The notes under the pieces were generated by a model. It saw nothing but the letters and a program-made list of their open reading frames with translations, did not search any database and was not told where the DNA came from. A stretch of 64,000 nucleotides of DNA from UBA11136 sp964482135 (GTDB taxonomy: Bacteria; Pseudomonadota; Alphaproteobacteria; UBA11136): NCBI GenBank assembly GCA_964482135.1, contig CAYZWF010000002.1, positions 18,048 through 82,047 of the forward strand, in the 5' to 3' direction. Every line of letters starts with the position of its first letter. The first letter of the stretch is position 1. The position numbers and the translations under genes were made by a program. Shown in pieces: positions 25,202 through 34,178 of this stretch.

Positions 25202-26146
25202 ATGTTTCGAGTTCGTTTCCATGGACGTGGCGGCCAAGGCATGAAAACGGCCAGCCATATTCTCGGCAGCGCCTTCTTCCATGAGGGGTTCGAGGTGCAG
25301 GATGCGCCGCGCTATGGCGCCGAACGCCGTGGCGCCCCTATTTTCGCCTATGTGCGGGCGGCGCGCGGAGCCATTAACGAGCGCGGCATCATCCGCTGTC
25401 CCGATCTGGTGATCGTCGCCGATGAAAGCCTGGTGCCGGTGCCCGCCGCCGAGGTTCTGGCTAATTTCGCCCCCCATACCACGCTGTTGATCAACAGCGC
25501 CGAGAGCGCCGAGACCTGGCGCGGGCGTCTCAACCTTTCATCCCCCATTATCTGTCTGCCCCTTGCCGAGGCCGCCGAACAGGCGGAGCTGCCCTATATG
25601 GGAGTGGCCTGCGCCGGAGCCGCGGCCCGTCTCACCGGCGTCATCGGTCGCGATGCCCTGGAAGAGACCATCGCCGGGGAGCTGGGGCATTTGGGCAAGG
25701 AGGTGGTGGCGGAAAACCTGAAACGGGCGCTGGCCGCCTTCGACGCCATGGCGGATCATGAGGGCTGTGTGGCGGAAGGAGAGGAACGCCTGGCCGCCAC
25801 GGCACAGGGGGCGGACTGGATCGAGATGCCGCTGGACTCCAGTGAGCAGACCACGCCCGCCATCCATGCCGGGGCCACCAGCGTCGAAGTGCGGACCGGG
25901 CTGTGGCGCGTCATGCGCCCGGTGGTGCATGAGGACCTCTGTAACAAATGCGTCTGGATTTGCGGCAGCCTGTGTCCCGACAGCGTTATTTCTGTGGGCG
26001 AGGGTGGCTATCCGCAAGTGGATTACGATCATTGCAAGGGCTGCATGATCTGTGTCGCCGCCTGTCCGCGCCACGCCATCGAGGCGGTTCCAGAACACGG
26101 TGCTGCGGGGGAAACAGCAGCAACCCATGAGGAGGCATCGCCATGA
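25202..26146 (+). CDS. 2-oxoacid:ferredoxin oxidoreductase, fused gamma-delta subunit
   Basis: 314 aa from the ATG at 25202, 5 bases after GGGAGG. Residues 1-185 are the gamma domain (RVRFHGRGGQGMKTASHILG at the start, PRYGAERRGAP). The C-terminal 75 residues are a two-cluster ferredoxin delta domain, with LCNKCVWICGSLCPD and HCKGCMICVAACP. In many organisms these are separate porG and porD genes. The last four bases overlap the alpha subunit start (ATGA). Together with alpha and beta it oxidatively decarboxylates 2-oxoacids to acyl-CoA, reducing ferredoxin. Confidence 0.9.
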   Translation: MFRVRFHGRGGQGMKTASHILGSAFFHEGFEVQDAPRYGAERRGAPIFAYVRAARGAINERGIIRCPDLVIVADESLVPVPAAEVLANFAPHTTLLINSAESAETWRGRLNLSSPIICLPLAEAAEQAELPYMGVACAGAAARLTGVIGRDALEETIAGELGHLGKEVVAENLKRALAAFDAMADHEGCVAEGEERLAATAQGADWIEMPLDSSEQTTPAIHAGATSVEVRTGLWRVMRPVVHEDLCNKCVWICGSLCPDSVISVGEGGYPQVDYDHCKGCMICVAACPRHAIEAVPEHGAAGETAATHEEASP

Positions 26147-27414
26147 CGCGCCAGCTTCTTACCGGCAACGTGGCGGCGGCCTGGGGCGTGCGTCTGGCCG
26201 AGGTGGACTATGTGCCGGCCTTTCCCATCACCCCCCAGACCGAGATCATCGAGACCATTGCCGGCTGGATCGACAAGGGTGAGATGGACTGCCGCATGGT
26301 GACCATGGATTCGGAGCATTCCATGATTACCGCCGCCGGGGCCGCGGTGGCCACCGGGGTGCGCTCCTACGCCGCCACCTCGAGCCAGGGGCTGCTCTAT
26401 GGCATGGAGATGCTCTATACGGTGGCGGGCTGGCGCACGCCCTTCGTGCTGACCAATGTGTCGCGCGGGTTGTCGGCGCCCATCACCCTGGAATCCGACC
26501 ATAACGATGTGATGGCGGCGCGCGACAGCGGCTTTTTGCAGATTCACTGCGCCACCTGCCAGGAGGTGGTGGACGCCACCCTCATGGCCTATCGCCTGGC
26601 CGAGGATAAACGGGTGCGGGTTCCCATCATTGTCAATCTCGACGGCTTTTATCTCTCGTTTACCCGCGAGCCGGTGGATATTCCCGACCCGGCCAAGGCG
26701 CGGGACTTCCTGCCGCCCTTCGATCCGGGACCGTTGAAATTCCGCGCCGGGCGGCCCCTGAGCGAGGCCGTGGCCGTACTCGGCGGTACGCCGTACTCTT
26801 ATTTCCGTTACGAACTGCATCTCGCCGCCATGGGCGCGCTGGCGGTCTATGACGAAGTGGCCGAGGATTTTGCACGCCTCTTCGGACGCCGTTACGAGGC
26901 GGTGGAGAGCTATCGCGCCGAGGACGCCGACTATGTGTTCGTCATGCTGGGCTCGTTTTCCACCAAGGCTAGGGATGCCGTGGATGGTTTGCGCGAATCG
27001 GGCGTCGCCGCCGGTCTGGTGCGGCCGCGCCTGTTCCGGCCCTTCCCCGTGGAGGCCCTGCGCCGCGCCCTGGCCGGGCGCAAGGGGGTGGCGGTGATCG
27101 ACCAGAACCTTTCCATGGGCAAGGGCGGCGTTTTGCACGGGGAACTGGCCTCGGTGCTCTACGGCGTGGCCGGCGCGCCGGTGGTGGCGGGCTTTATCGG
27201 CGGGCTGGGGGGACGTGATATCGGCCCCGGCGAATTCCGCGAGATGATCTCGGTGCTGGAACAGGCCGTGGCCGATGGCGAGACACCGCCCCCGCGGCTT
27301 CTCTTCAGCGCCGAGGAACTGCGCCATGTGCGCAAGCTGCAGGCCTCGGCTCATGTGGAGAGGGAGGAAATCCACCGCCAGGAGAGGGATGAAACAGAGA
27401 GGGACGACACATGA
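26143..27414 (+). CDS. 2-oxoacid:ferredoxin oxidoreductase, alpha subunit
   Basis: 423 aa. PorA/VorB-type pyrimidine-binding domain: PAFPITPQTEIIE near residue 25, MDSEHSMITAAGAAVATGVR, TSSQGLLYGMEMLYTVAG, and RGLSAPITLESDHNDVMAARDSG. The C-terminal third (from about 260) is the transketolase C-terminal-like domain. It overlaps gamma-delta and beta by 4 bases each, so the three are translationally coupled. Linkage to an amino-acid dehydrogenase favours branched-chain 2-oxoacids over pyruvate, which is inference. Confidence 0.92.
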   Translation: MTRQLLTGNVAAAWGVRLAEVDYVPAFPITPQTEIIETIAGWIDKGEMDCRMVTMDSEHSMITAAGAAVATGVRSYAATSSQGLLYGMEMLYTVAGWRTPFVLTNVSRGLSAPITLESDHNDVMAARDSGFLQIHCATCQEVVDATLMAYRLAEDKRVRVPIIVNLDGFYLSFTREPVDIPDPAKARDFLPPFDPGPLKFRAGRPLSEAVAVLGGTPYSYFRYELHLAAMGALAVYDEVAEDFARLFGRRYEAVESYRAEDADYVFVMLGSFSTKARDAVDGLRESGVAAGLVRPRLFRPFPVEALRRALAGRKGVAVIDQNLSMGKGGVLHGELASVLYGVAGAPVVAGFIGGLGGRDIGPGEFREMISVLEQAVADGETPPPRLLFSAEELRHVRKLQASAHVEREEIHRQERDETERDDT

Positions 27415-28328
27415 GCGAACCGGTGATCAAGGGCATGAAGGATATCCCCTCGGAACACATTCTCGGCGCCGGTACCGCGCTGTGTGCCGGATGCGGAGGC
27501 CTTCAGGCATTGCACGAGATTTACGACGTGCTCGGCGAGAATACGGTGTTCGTGAATTCCGCGGGATGCATGACCCTGTTGTCGGTCTATCCTTTCACGC
27601 CGTTCCGCGGCGGCTGGCTCTATACGGCCATGGCCTCGGCTCCGGCGGGCGCGCAGGGGGTGCGCGACGCCCTGGATATCCTGCTCGCCAAGAAACGGAT
27701 TACGCCTGAAGAAGATATGCAGGTGGCGGTGCTTTCCGGCGACGGGGCCACGTACGGCATGGGGCTTGCCGCCGCCTCCTGCGCCATCGACCGCGATCTC
27801 GATTTTCTCTATGTCTGTTACGACAACGAGGGCTACGGCAATACCGGCAACCAGACCTCGGCGGGTACGCCTCATGCCAGCCGCACCGCCACCGATACCG
27901 GCACCGAAGGGGTGCCCGGTTACAAGAAGGATCTGTTCGGACTCTGGGTGGCCAACCGCCCCGCCTATGCGGCCACGGTGATCGGCGCCGAACCGCTGGA
28001 CCTCGCCCGCAAGGTGGAAAAAGCCAAATCCATCAAGGGGCCGAAACTGATTCTGGCACTCTCCCCCTGTCCGGTGGGCTGGGACTATGACCCCATGGAT
28101 ACGCTGGACATCGGCCGCCTCGCCGTGAAGACGGGTATCTGGCCGCTGAAGGAATTTGCCGACGGCAAGGTGGTCCATACCAAGACCCCCCATCCCCGCA
28201 CCCCGGTGGAGGAATATCTCAAGCTGCAAGGCCGCTATGCCCATCTCTTTTCACCCAAGCGCAACGAAACCCTGCTGGGTGAGATACAGGGCCGGGTGGA
28301 TGCCTATTGGGACGCCGTGGGCGGTTAG
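27411..28328 (+). CDS. 2-oxoacid:ferredoxin oxidoreductase, beta subunit (TPP-binding)
   Basis: 305 aa. It has the PorB fold: CAGCGGLQALHEIYDVLG near residue 25, FVNSAGCM, LSGDGATYGMGLAAAS and CYDNEGYGNTGNQTS, which bind thiamine pyrophosphate and Mg2+. Four cysteines (25, 28, about 53 and one near 220 in SPCPVGWDYDP) match the ligands of the [4Fe-4S] cluster in PorB proteins. It completes the oxidoreductase encoded by the two preceding genes. The acyl-CoA synthetase gene follows 40 bases later. Confidence 0.92.
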   Translation: MSEPVIKGMKDIPSEHILGAGTALCAGCGGLQALHEIYDVLGENTVFVNSAGCMTLLSVYPFTPFRGGWLYTAMASAPAGAQGVRDALDILLAKKRITPEEDMQVAVLSGDGATYGMGLAAASCAIDRDLDFLYVCYDNEGYGNTGNQTSAGTPHASRTATDTGTEGVPGYKKDLFGLWVANRPAYAATVIGAEPLDLARKVEKAKSIKGPKLILALSPCPVGWDYDPMDTLDIGRLAVKTGIWPLKEFADGKVVHTKTPHPRTPVEEYLKLQGRYAHLFSPKRNETLLGEIQGRVDAYWDAVGG

Positions 28329-28369
28329 GAGGAAAAGCCGGGCCGCGCGTGAACGCGGGAAAGGAAGAA

Positions 28370-30100
28370 ATGACGGAACAGGGCAAAAGCTATTTCCGGC
28401 GCGGCGGCGAGGAGCCTCTTCTCGAGGTCACCATCCCCGAGCATGTGGCCGCCGTCACTGCGCGCTTTCCCGAGAGCGAGGCGGTGGTGTCTCTGCCCCA
28501 GAAAAAGCGCCTGACTTACGGAGAGCTTGATAAGGAAGTCATGGGTCTCGCCCGGGGTCTTCTTGGGCTTGGTTTCGCCAAGGGCGATCGTATCGGCATC
28601 TGGGCCACAGACAATATGGAATGGCTGTTGCTGCAGTTGGCCACTGCCCGCATCGGCGCGGTTCTGGTCAATATCAACCCCGCCTACCGGGCGGGAGAAC
28701 TGGCCTATGCCCTGAAACGCTCGGAGGTGCAGGGGGTGTTCGCCATTCCTTCCTTCCGGTCCAGCGATTACGTGGCCATGCTGGCCGAGATCGTGCCCGA
28801 ACTGCGGGAAGGCGGAACCGAGATCGAGGCCGCGGAACTGCCCCATCTGCGCCGGGTGGTGCTTTATGACGCCGCCGCTCCCATGGAGACCGCGCGCCCC
28901 CATCCCGGATTCACGTTGTGGCGGGAGGTCCTGGAGGCCGGTGACGGGGTGAGCGCGGCGCAAGTGGACGCGGTGACGGAGTCTCTGGATGCCCATGATC
29001 CCATCAATATCCAGTACACCTCCGGCACCACCGGCTTTCCCAAGGCGGTGGTGCTGTCCCACCACAACATTCTCAACAACGCCTATTTCGCGGCCAAGGC
29101 CATGCGCTTTACGGAAACCGACCGGCTCTGTGTGCCGGTGCCCTTCTATCATTGTTTCGGCATGGTGCTGGCTAATCTGCTGTGTTTGTCAGTGGGCGCC
29201 TGTCTCGTTATTCCCTCGGAACATTTCGACGCGCCCTCGGTATTGAAAGCCGTGGAGGCGGAGAAATGCACCGCCGTGCACGGCGTGCCCACCATGTTCA
29301 TCGCCGAGCTCGAGCACCCCGATTTCAAACGTTATGACCTCACCAGCCTGCGCACCGGAATCATGGCCGGTGCGCCGTGCCCGCCGGAATTAATGAAACG
29401 GGTCATCAGCGAGGAACACTGCCCCGAGATTCTCATCGGCTATGGCGAAACCGAGGCCTCTCCGCTGACCCACCTCACCAGCGCCGATGACAGTTTCGAG
29501 CGCCGCACCGAAACGGTGGGCTGTAACCTCGCCCACCAGGAGGTGAAGATCGTCGATACCGACACCGGCGAGACCGTCCCCCTGGGCGCGGTGGGGGAGG
29601 TCTGTTTCCGCGGCTATCACATCATGAAGGGCTATTACGGCGACGAGGAAGCCACCAAAAAGGCCATCGACGAGGAGGGCTGGCTCTATTCCGGCGACCT
29701 CGGAACCATGGATGAAGAGGGCTATGTGAAAATCACCGGCCGCCTCAAGGAGATGATTATCCGTGGCGGCGAGAACATCTATCCCCGGGAAATCGAGGAG
29801 GTGATCTTCGGCCACCCCAAGGTGGTGCAGGTGGCGGTGTTCGGCGTCGATGACGCGTTCTATGGCGAGGAGGTGATGGCCTGGGTCCAGCTTCACCCCG
29901 GCGAGGAGATGGGCGAAGAGGAGGTGCGGGAGTATTGCCGCGAACGGCTGGCCCATTTCAAGGCGCCCAAATATATCCGCTTCGTGGATGATTTCCCCAT
30001 GACGGTGACCGGCAAGCTGCAGAAATTCCGCATGCGGGAAATAGCTCAAGAAGAGATGGCGGGACAGGAAATGACTGGAAAGGAAGCGGAGGCCACATGA
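28370..30100 (+). CDS. Acyl-CoA synthetase (AMP-forming, FadD-like)
   Basis: 576 aa from the ATG at 28370, preceded by AAGGAAG. ANL-superfamily landmarks are clear: YTSGTTGFPKAVVLSHHN (P-loop), GYGETEAS, YSGDLGTMDEEGYVKITGRLKEMIIRGGENIYP (hinge and A8), and the catalytic Lys in MTVTGKLQKFRMRE. It activates a carboxylic acid to its CoA thioester. In this operon it may re-activate branched or short-chain acids. The last four bases overlap the next start. Confidence 0.9.
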   Translation: MTEQGKSYFRRGGEEPLLEVTIPEHVAAVTARFPESEAVVSLPQKKRLTYGELDKEVMGLARGLLGLGFAKGDRIGIWATDNMEWLLLQLATARIGAVLVNINPAYRAGELAYALKRSEVQGVFAIPSFRSSDYVAMLAEIVPELREGGTEIEAAELPHLRRVVLYDAAAPMETARPHPGFTLWREVLEAGDGVSAAQVDAVTESLDAHDPINIQYTSGTTGFPKAVVLSHHNILNNAYFAAKAMRFTETDRLCVPVPFYHCFGMVLANLLCLSVGACLVIPSEHFDAPSVLKAVEAEKCTAVHGVPTMFIAELEHPDFKRYDLTSLRTGIMAGAPCPPELMKRVISEEHCPEILIGYGETEASPLTHLTSADDSFERRTETVGCNLAHQEVKIVDTDTGETVPLGAVGEVCFRGYHIMKGYYGDEEATKKAIDEEGWLYSGDLGTMDEEGYVKITGRLKEMIIRGGENIYPREIEEVIFGHPKVVQVAVFGVDDAFYGEEVMAWVQLHPGEEMGEEEVREYCRERLAHFKAPKYIRFVDDFPMTVTGKLQKFRMREIAQEEMAGQEMTGKEAEAT

Positions 30101-31065
30101 AGAAAATTCTGGTGACGGGAGCCCTAGGGCAGATCGGCTCGGAACTGGTGCCGGCGTTGAGGGAGCGCCATGGCGGCGGCAACGTGGTGGCCTCGGACAT
30201 TCGCATGAAGCCCGGAGGCGGTGAAGTCGCAGGGGAGGGGCCCTTCGAACATCTCGATTGCACCAAGGGGCGCGAGATACGCGACCTTATCCTGCGCCAT
30301 GACATCGGCACCGTTTACCATCTTGCCGCCATCCTCTCGGCGGTTGCCGAAGAACGGCCGCAGGTGGCCTGGCACCTCAACATGGGGGGGCTTTACCGGG
30401 TGCTGGAGGCGGCGCGGCATTTCGGATGCACGGTGTTTCTGCCCAGCTCCATCGGCGCCTTCGGCCCCGCCACGCCACGGGAGAATACGCCCCAGGACAC
30501 CATTCAGCGTCCCACCACCATGTACGGCGTGACCAAGGTCGCCAGTGAGTTGCTCTGCGACTATTACGCCCAGCGTTTCGGCGTGGATACGCGGGGGCTG
30601 CGGCTGCCCGGCCTTATCTCCCATGTGGCGTTGCCGGGCGGGGGAACCACCGATTACGCCGTTGAAATGTTTTACCAGGCCATCCGTTACGGCCAGTACC
30701 GCTGTTTCCTCAAAGCCGATACCCGGCTCGACATGATGTATATGCCCGACGCTGTCAGGGCCATGATCGAGGTCATGGCGGCGGACCCGGCGCAGCTGGT
30801 CCACCGCAATGCCTTTAACGTGACGGCCATGAGTTTCACGCCGCGGGAACTGGCGGGGGAGATCGCCAAGCATATCCCCGGCTTCACCGTCGAATATGAT
30901 GTGGACCCCATCCGCCAGGCGATCGCCGATTCGTGGCCGCAATCCATGGATGACTCCGCCGCCCGCCAAGAGTGGGGATGGGAGCCCCATTATGATCTGC
31001 ACTCCATGACCGGCCATATGCTGGAGGAACTCCGCAAAAAGCTCGGGATACCGGCCACAGAATAA
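30097..31065 (+). CDS. L-threonine 3-dehydrogenase, SDR/epimerase type
   Basis: 322 aa extended short-chain dehydrogenase: NAD motif GALGQIG at 8-14, catalytic SS at 117-118, Tyr143 and Lys147 in MYGVTK. The block LRLPGLISHVALPGGGTTDYAVEMFYQAI is characteristic of the short-chain threonine dehydrogenases of thermophilic archaea and several proteobacteria. It oxidises threonine to 2-amino-3-oxobutyrate, which the next gene product cleaves. An NAD-dependent sugar epimerase is the general alternative, but the neighbour strongly favours threonine. Confidence 0.88.
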   Translation: MKKILVTGALGQIGSELVPALRERHGGGNVVASDIRMKPGGGEVAGEGPFEHLDCTKGREIRDLILRHDIGTVYHLAAILSAVAEERPQVAWHLNMGGLYRVLEAARHFGCTVFLPSSIGAFGPATPRENTPQDTIQRPTTMYGVTKVASELLCDYYAQRFGVDTRGLRLPGLISHVALPGGGTTDYAVEMFYQAIRYGQYRCFLKADTRLDMMYMPDAVRAMIEVMAADPAQLVHRNAFNVTAMSFTPRELAGEIAKHIPGFTVEYDVDPIRQAIADSWPQSMDDSAARQEWGWEPHYDLHSMTGHMLEELRKKLGIPATE

Positions 31066-31096
31066 ATTCAGAATAAATACAGCGAGGAAGAACCAC

Positions 31097-32341
31097 ATGC
31101 CCCACCAACGAATCGCCAAGCTGTTGTCTTCGGAGCTCGGGGACATGGAGAAAAGCGCCGCCGCCAAGGGCCGCGAGACCGTCTTTAGCGCCGTGATCCC
31201 GGCGGCTGAGGGAAACGGCCCGCGCTTCATCCTCGAGGGGGAAGGGGAGGCCCGGTTTCTGAGGATGAATTCCAACAGCTATCTCGGCATGTCCCTGAAC
31301 CCGGACGTCATGGCGGCCGGGGAAGAGGCGGTACGGACCTATGGCGCAGGGCCGGGTGCGGTGCGTTTCATCAGCGGCACCTGGGCGCCGCATATTGAAC
31401 TGGAACGCCGGTTGGCCGATTTTCACGGCCGTGACAGCGCCATGATCTTCAGCTCGGCCTATGCCGCCATGATGGGAATCCTGCCGCCGTTGATTACGCT
31501 GGAGACGGCGGTGATCAGCGACGAACTCAATCACAACTGCATCATCAACGCTCTGCGCCTGGCGCGGCCCGGAGAAAAAAAGGTCTACCCCCATCTCGAC
31601 TTGGGCCAATTGGAGGCGCGGCTGAAAGAGGCGGCGAGCACCTGCCGCCGCGCCATTATCGTTACGGACGGGATTTTCAGTATGCGCGGCGACCACGCCC
31701 CGCTGGCCGGAATCATGGAACTGGCGCGCCGTTATGACGACGCCTTCACCGAGAACGTTCTTGTGGTGGTGGACGATTCACACGGCGTCGGCGCCTTCGG
31801 CGCAACCGGACGCGGCAGTGAGGAATATACCGGCTGTGGAGAGGCGGATATCCTGTTGGCGACCCTGGGCAAGGCGATCGGCGTCAATGGCGGCTATGTG
31901 GTGGCGAGCCGGACCCTTACCGACTATTTGCGGGAAAAGTCCCCCTTCTATGTGTATTCCAATCCCATCACTCCGGGCGAAGCGGCGGCGGCGGCGCGGT
32001 CGCTGGAGATTCTCGACAGTCCCCGGGGGCTGGCGCTGCTGGATCATCTGCGGGCCATGACCGCGCGCTTCGAGGCCGGTCTTCGCCAGCGGGGGTTCGA
32101 GACCATTCCCGGCGAACATCCCGGCGCGCATCCCATAGTGCCCCTGATGACCCGGGATACCGACCGCACCCTGGCCTTGGTCCGCCATCTGAAAAGCCAC
32201 GGCATCCTCGCCACCGCCATCCACTATCCCGTTGTGCCCCGTGGTGACGAGGAAATCCGTTTTCAGATTTCCGCGGACCATACCGAGGCCGATATTGATC
32301 TGGTTCTCGACGCCTTGGAGGGGGCGTTGGCGGAGTCTTGA
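31097..32341 (+). CDS. kbl: Glycine C-acetyltransferase (2-amino-3-ketobutyrate CoA ligase)
   Basis: 414 aa, alpha-oxoamine synthase family, PLP-dependent. It has NSYLGMSLNP, VRFISGTWAPHIELERRLADFHG, SDELNHNCIINALRL, DDSHGVGAFGATGRG (Asp226, His229) and the PLP lysine Lys259 in TLGKAIG. It splits 2-amino-3-oxobutyrate with CoA to glycine and acetyl-CoA. Pairing with a threonine dehydrogenase gene 31 bases upstream supports this over serine palmitoyltransferase or 8-amino-7-oxononanoate synthase, which share the fold. It converges with the next gene, one base apart. Confidence 0.88.
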   Translation: MPHQRIAKLLSSELGDMEKSAAAKGRETVFSAVIPAAEGNGPRFILEGEGEARFLRMNSNSYLGMSLNPDVMAAGEEAVRTYGAGPGAVRFISGTWAPHIELERRLADFHGRDSAMIFSSAYAAMMGILPPLITLETAVISDELNHNCIINALRLARPGEKKVYPHLDLGQLEARLKEAASTCRRAIIVTDGIFSMRGDHAPLAGIMELARRYDDAFTENVLVVVDDSHGVGAFGATGRGSEEYTGCGEADILLATLGKAIGVNGGYVVASRTLTDYLREKSPFYVYSNPITPGEAAAAARSLEILDSPRGLALLDHLRAMTARFEAGLRQRGFETIPGEHPGAHPIVPLMTRDTDRTLALVRHLKSHGILATAIHYPVVPRGDEEIRFQISADHTEADIDLVLDALEGALAES

Positions 32342-32342
32342 C

Positions 32343-33119
32343 TTAGCGCATGGAGCGCCAGGACTTGCGGGCCTCGTCGGAAATGCCGCCGGAATAGTAG
32401 CCCTGGAAAGGAATGCGGAACTCGGATTCCTCCGCGTTTTTCCTGAAGATAGCCAGAAGCATGGCATTCTCGGGTAGTTTGCCCGCCTTGATAAATTCCA
32501 GCACCGCATCGCGGTCCGGGAATTGGTGAATCTCGAAGGGATTCGCGGCGCCCGCAAAAAACCACATGTCATAGTTATTGGCGCGCGCCAGATCGAAGAA
32601 CAGGGTGGGCTGGAAATTAACGAAGCCGTGATCCACCCAGCCGCTGATGAGCGGACCTTCGTGAATCATGAGCCCGCCGGGGCGCGTGTATTGGTGCATG
32701 GAGGCGAACACCTGGCCGTAATTGAAGACGTGTTCGGCGGTGCCGTTATTGATGGTGACGTCAAAGGCGGTATCCAGGTCCAGGGGATGGTTGAGATCGT
32801 GCCTGAGGCAGGCATCGGTGCCGTTGAGGTCGATGGCGGTGACTTCGCGGCAACCGTAAAACAGGTCGTAATAGACCTTGGCGATGTCGAAGGGCCGGGT
32901 TTCCGTTTCCCCGGCCACCGCCGTTTCCAGACGCGCGCTCAGACGGTCGCGTTCCCCGGGGTCTTCGATAAGCGTACGGATGTCCTCAAGAAGGGTTTCG
33001 GTAGGGACGTCGCCGTACCAGTTAGCCTCGCCGAATTCCAGCACCGCAGCATCCTTGGGCAGGATTCCCTCCTGAAAAAACGTGCGGGTCACGGTATAGG
33101 TGATGCGGGAGATAGCCAT
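32343..33119 (-). CDS. Putative SAM-dependent methyltransferase
   Basis: 258 aa. AAVLEFGEANWYGD near residue 24 stands at the usual SAM glycine-loop position. DVTINNGTAEHVFNYGQVFASMHQYTRPGGLMIHEGP resembles post-II to post-III of class I methyltransferases. The canonical GxGxG is not intact (EFGEANW), so activity is uncertain. It lies downstream of the flippase-like gene on the inositol-cluster strand but 52 bases apart, with no clear ribosome site. The substrate is unknown. Confidence 0.6.
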   Translation of the reverse strand: MAISRITYTVTRTFFQEGILPKDAAVLEFGEANWYGDVPTETLLEDIRTLIEDPGERDRLSARLETAVAGETETRPFDIAKVYYDLFYGCREVTAIDLNGTDACLRHDLNHPLDLDTAFDVTINNGTAEHVFNYGQVFASMHQYTRPGGLMIHEGPLISGWVDHGFVNFQPTLFFDLARANNYDMWFFAGAANPFEIHQFPDRDAVLEFIKAGKLPENAMLLAIFRKNAEESEFRIPFQGYYSGGISDEARKSWRSMR

Positions 33120-33171
33120 GTTGAGTCACATAGTATGCCTTAAGCGGTTTCCGTCTTAAGTAGATTCTTCT

Positions 33172-34167
33172 CTATGTAATTTCTTCCGGGGGGAGTTTGG
33201 TGGGGATGGAATAGCGCCAGGCAATCAGGAATCCCCAGACGATCCATATAATTTCCCGCAACCGCCGCACCAGCGCCACCGCCAGGCCCAGGGACGGTTG
33301 GCCGGTGATGGGGGTGATAATCAGTACCATGGCCCCTTCCTGGACGCCGATTCCGGCGGGGATGAAAAATGCCCCGGCGCGCACCAGCTCCACCACCGCT
33401 TCGATGCACCATGCCTCGGCCATGGAGACGGGGTGGCCGAAAAACCATAAGATGAGATAAAGCTCCACCGCGCCCAGAACCCAATTGGCGAAGGTCAATG
33501 CCAGCGCCAGGGCGAATTTTCCGTGATCGCCGGCGTAGCTTTCCACCAGCCGGTTGTCCAAATCCTGGATGTGATGGAGCACCTCGGCCAGGCGCCGCCC
33601 GAAGCGCCGCCGCGAGAGCCATTCCCAGACGGCGGAGGTTACCTTCAGACGCTGCACGGCAAAGACCGCCGCGATCCCCACTATCAGAACCGTCAGGCCG
33701 ATGGCGGCGGCCAGTTCATAAGCCGGGGACAGATAGCCGTAAGCGATGGTGAGAGCCAGCCCGCCGCACAGGAAAACCACCAGGGCCATCAAATTCGCCG
33801 TCTTGGCCACCACCAGGGAGGCCACCCCTTCGCGGTAGTCGAGGCCGAGAAATTTCTTCATCAGCACGGCTTTGACCGGTTCCCCGGCAAGACCGACGAA
33901 GGGGGTTACCCGGTTCACCGCCGCACCCACCATGCGCACCTTCCAGAGGGCGTAAAACCACGGCCAGTCACGCCGGAAGGGGCGGATCAGATACTGCCAG
34001 GACAGGGTATCGGCGAGGAAGGCGGCCATATAGACGCCGAGAACCGCCAAGAGCCCCCATTTGAGGTGCTCCATGTGACCGGCCACCGCGCTCAGGTCGG
34101 TTTTGACCACGATGGCGGTGAGTAACGCCAGGCCCAGCAGCAGAAACAGTATACGCAGCACCTTCAT
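33172..34167 (-). CDS. Flippase-like integral membrane protein (YbhN/UPF0104 family)
   Basis: 331 aa from the ATG at 34167. About eight membrane helices, with TPFVGLAGEPVKAVLMKKFLGLDYREG and the later FIPAGIGVQEGAMVLI, the signature blocks of the lysylphosphatidylglycerol-synthase membrane domain / flippase-like family (GG-E-K and P-G-G-E motifs). Many members act in movement of lipids or lipid-linked groups across the inner membrane. Sitting next to CDP-alcohol phosphotransferase genes, it may handle their lipid product. The frame continues upstream into the neighbouring gene but loses protein character. Confidence 0.8.
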   Translation of the reverse strand: MKVLRILFLLLGLALLTAIVVKTDLSAVAGHMEHLKWGLLAVLGVYMAAFLADTLSWQYLIRPFRRDWPWFYALWKVRMVGAAVNRVTPFVGLAGEPVKAVLMKKFLGLDYREGVASLVVAKTANLMALVVFLCGGLALTIAYGYLSPAYELAAAIGLTVLIVGIAAVFAVQRLKVTSAVWEWLSRRRFGRRLAEVLHHIQDLDNRLVESYAGDHGKFALALALTFANWVLGAVELYLILWFFGHPVSMAEAWCIEAVVELVRAGAFFIPAGIGVQEGAMVLIITPITGQPSLGLAVALVRRLREIIWIVWGFLIAWRYSIPTKLPPEEIT

Positions 34168-34178
34168 GGGGGGTGGAC

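Noticed and set aside
31097..32341. Serine palmitoyltransferase as part of an inositol sphingolipid cluster
   Set aside because: Same fold, but the blocks SDELNHNCIINALRL and VRFISGT and the adjacent threonine dehydrogenase fit glycine C-acetyltransferase better, and it is on the opposite strand from the inositol genes.
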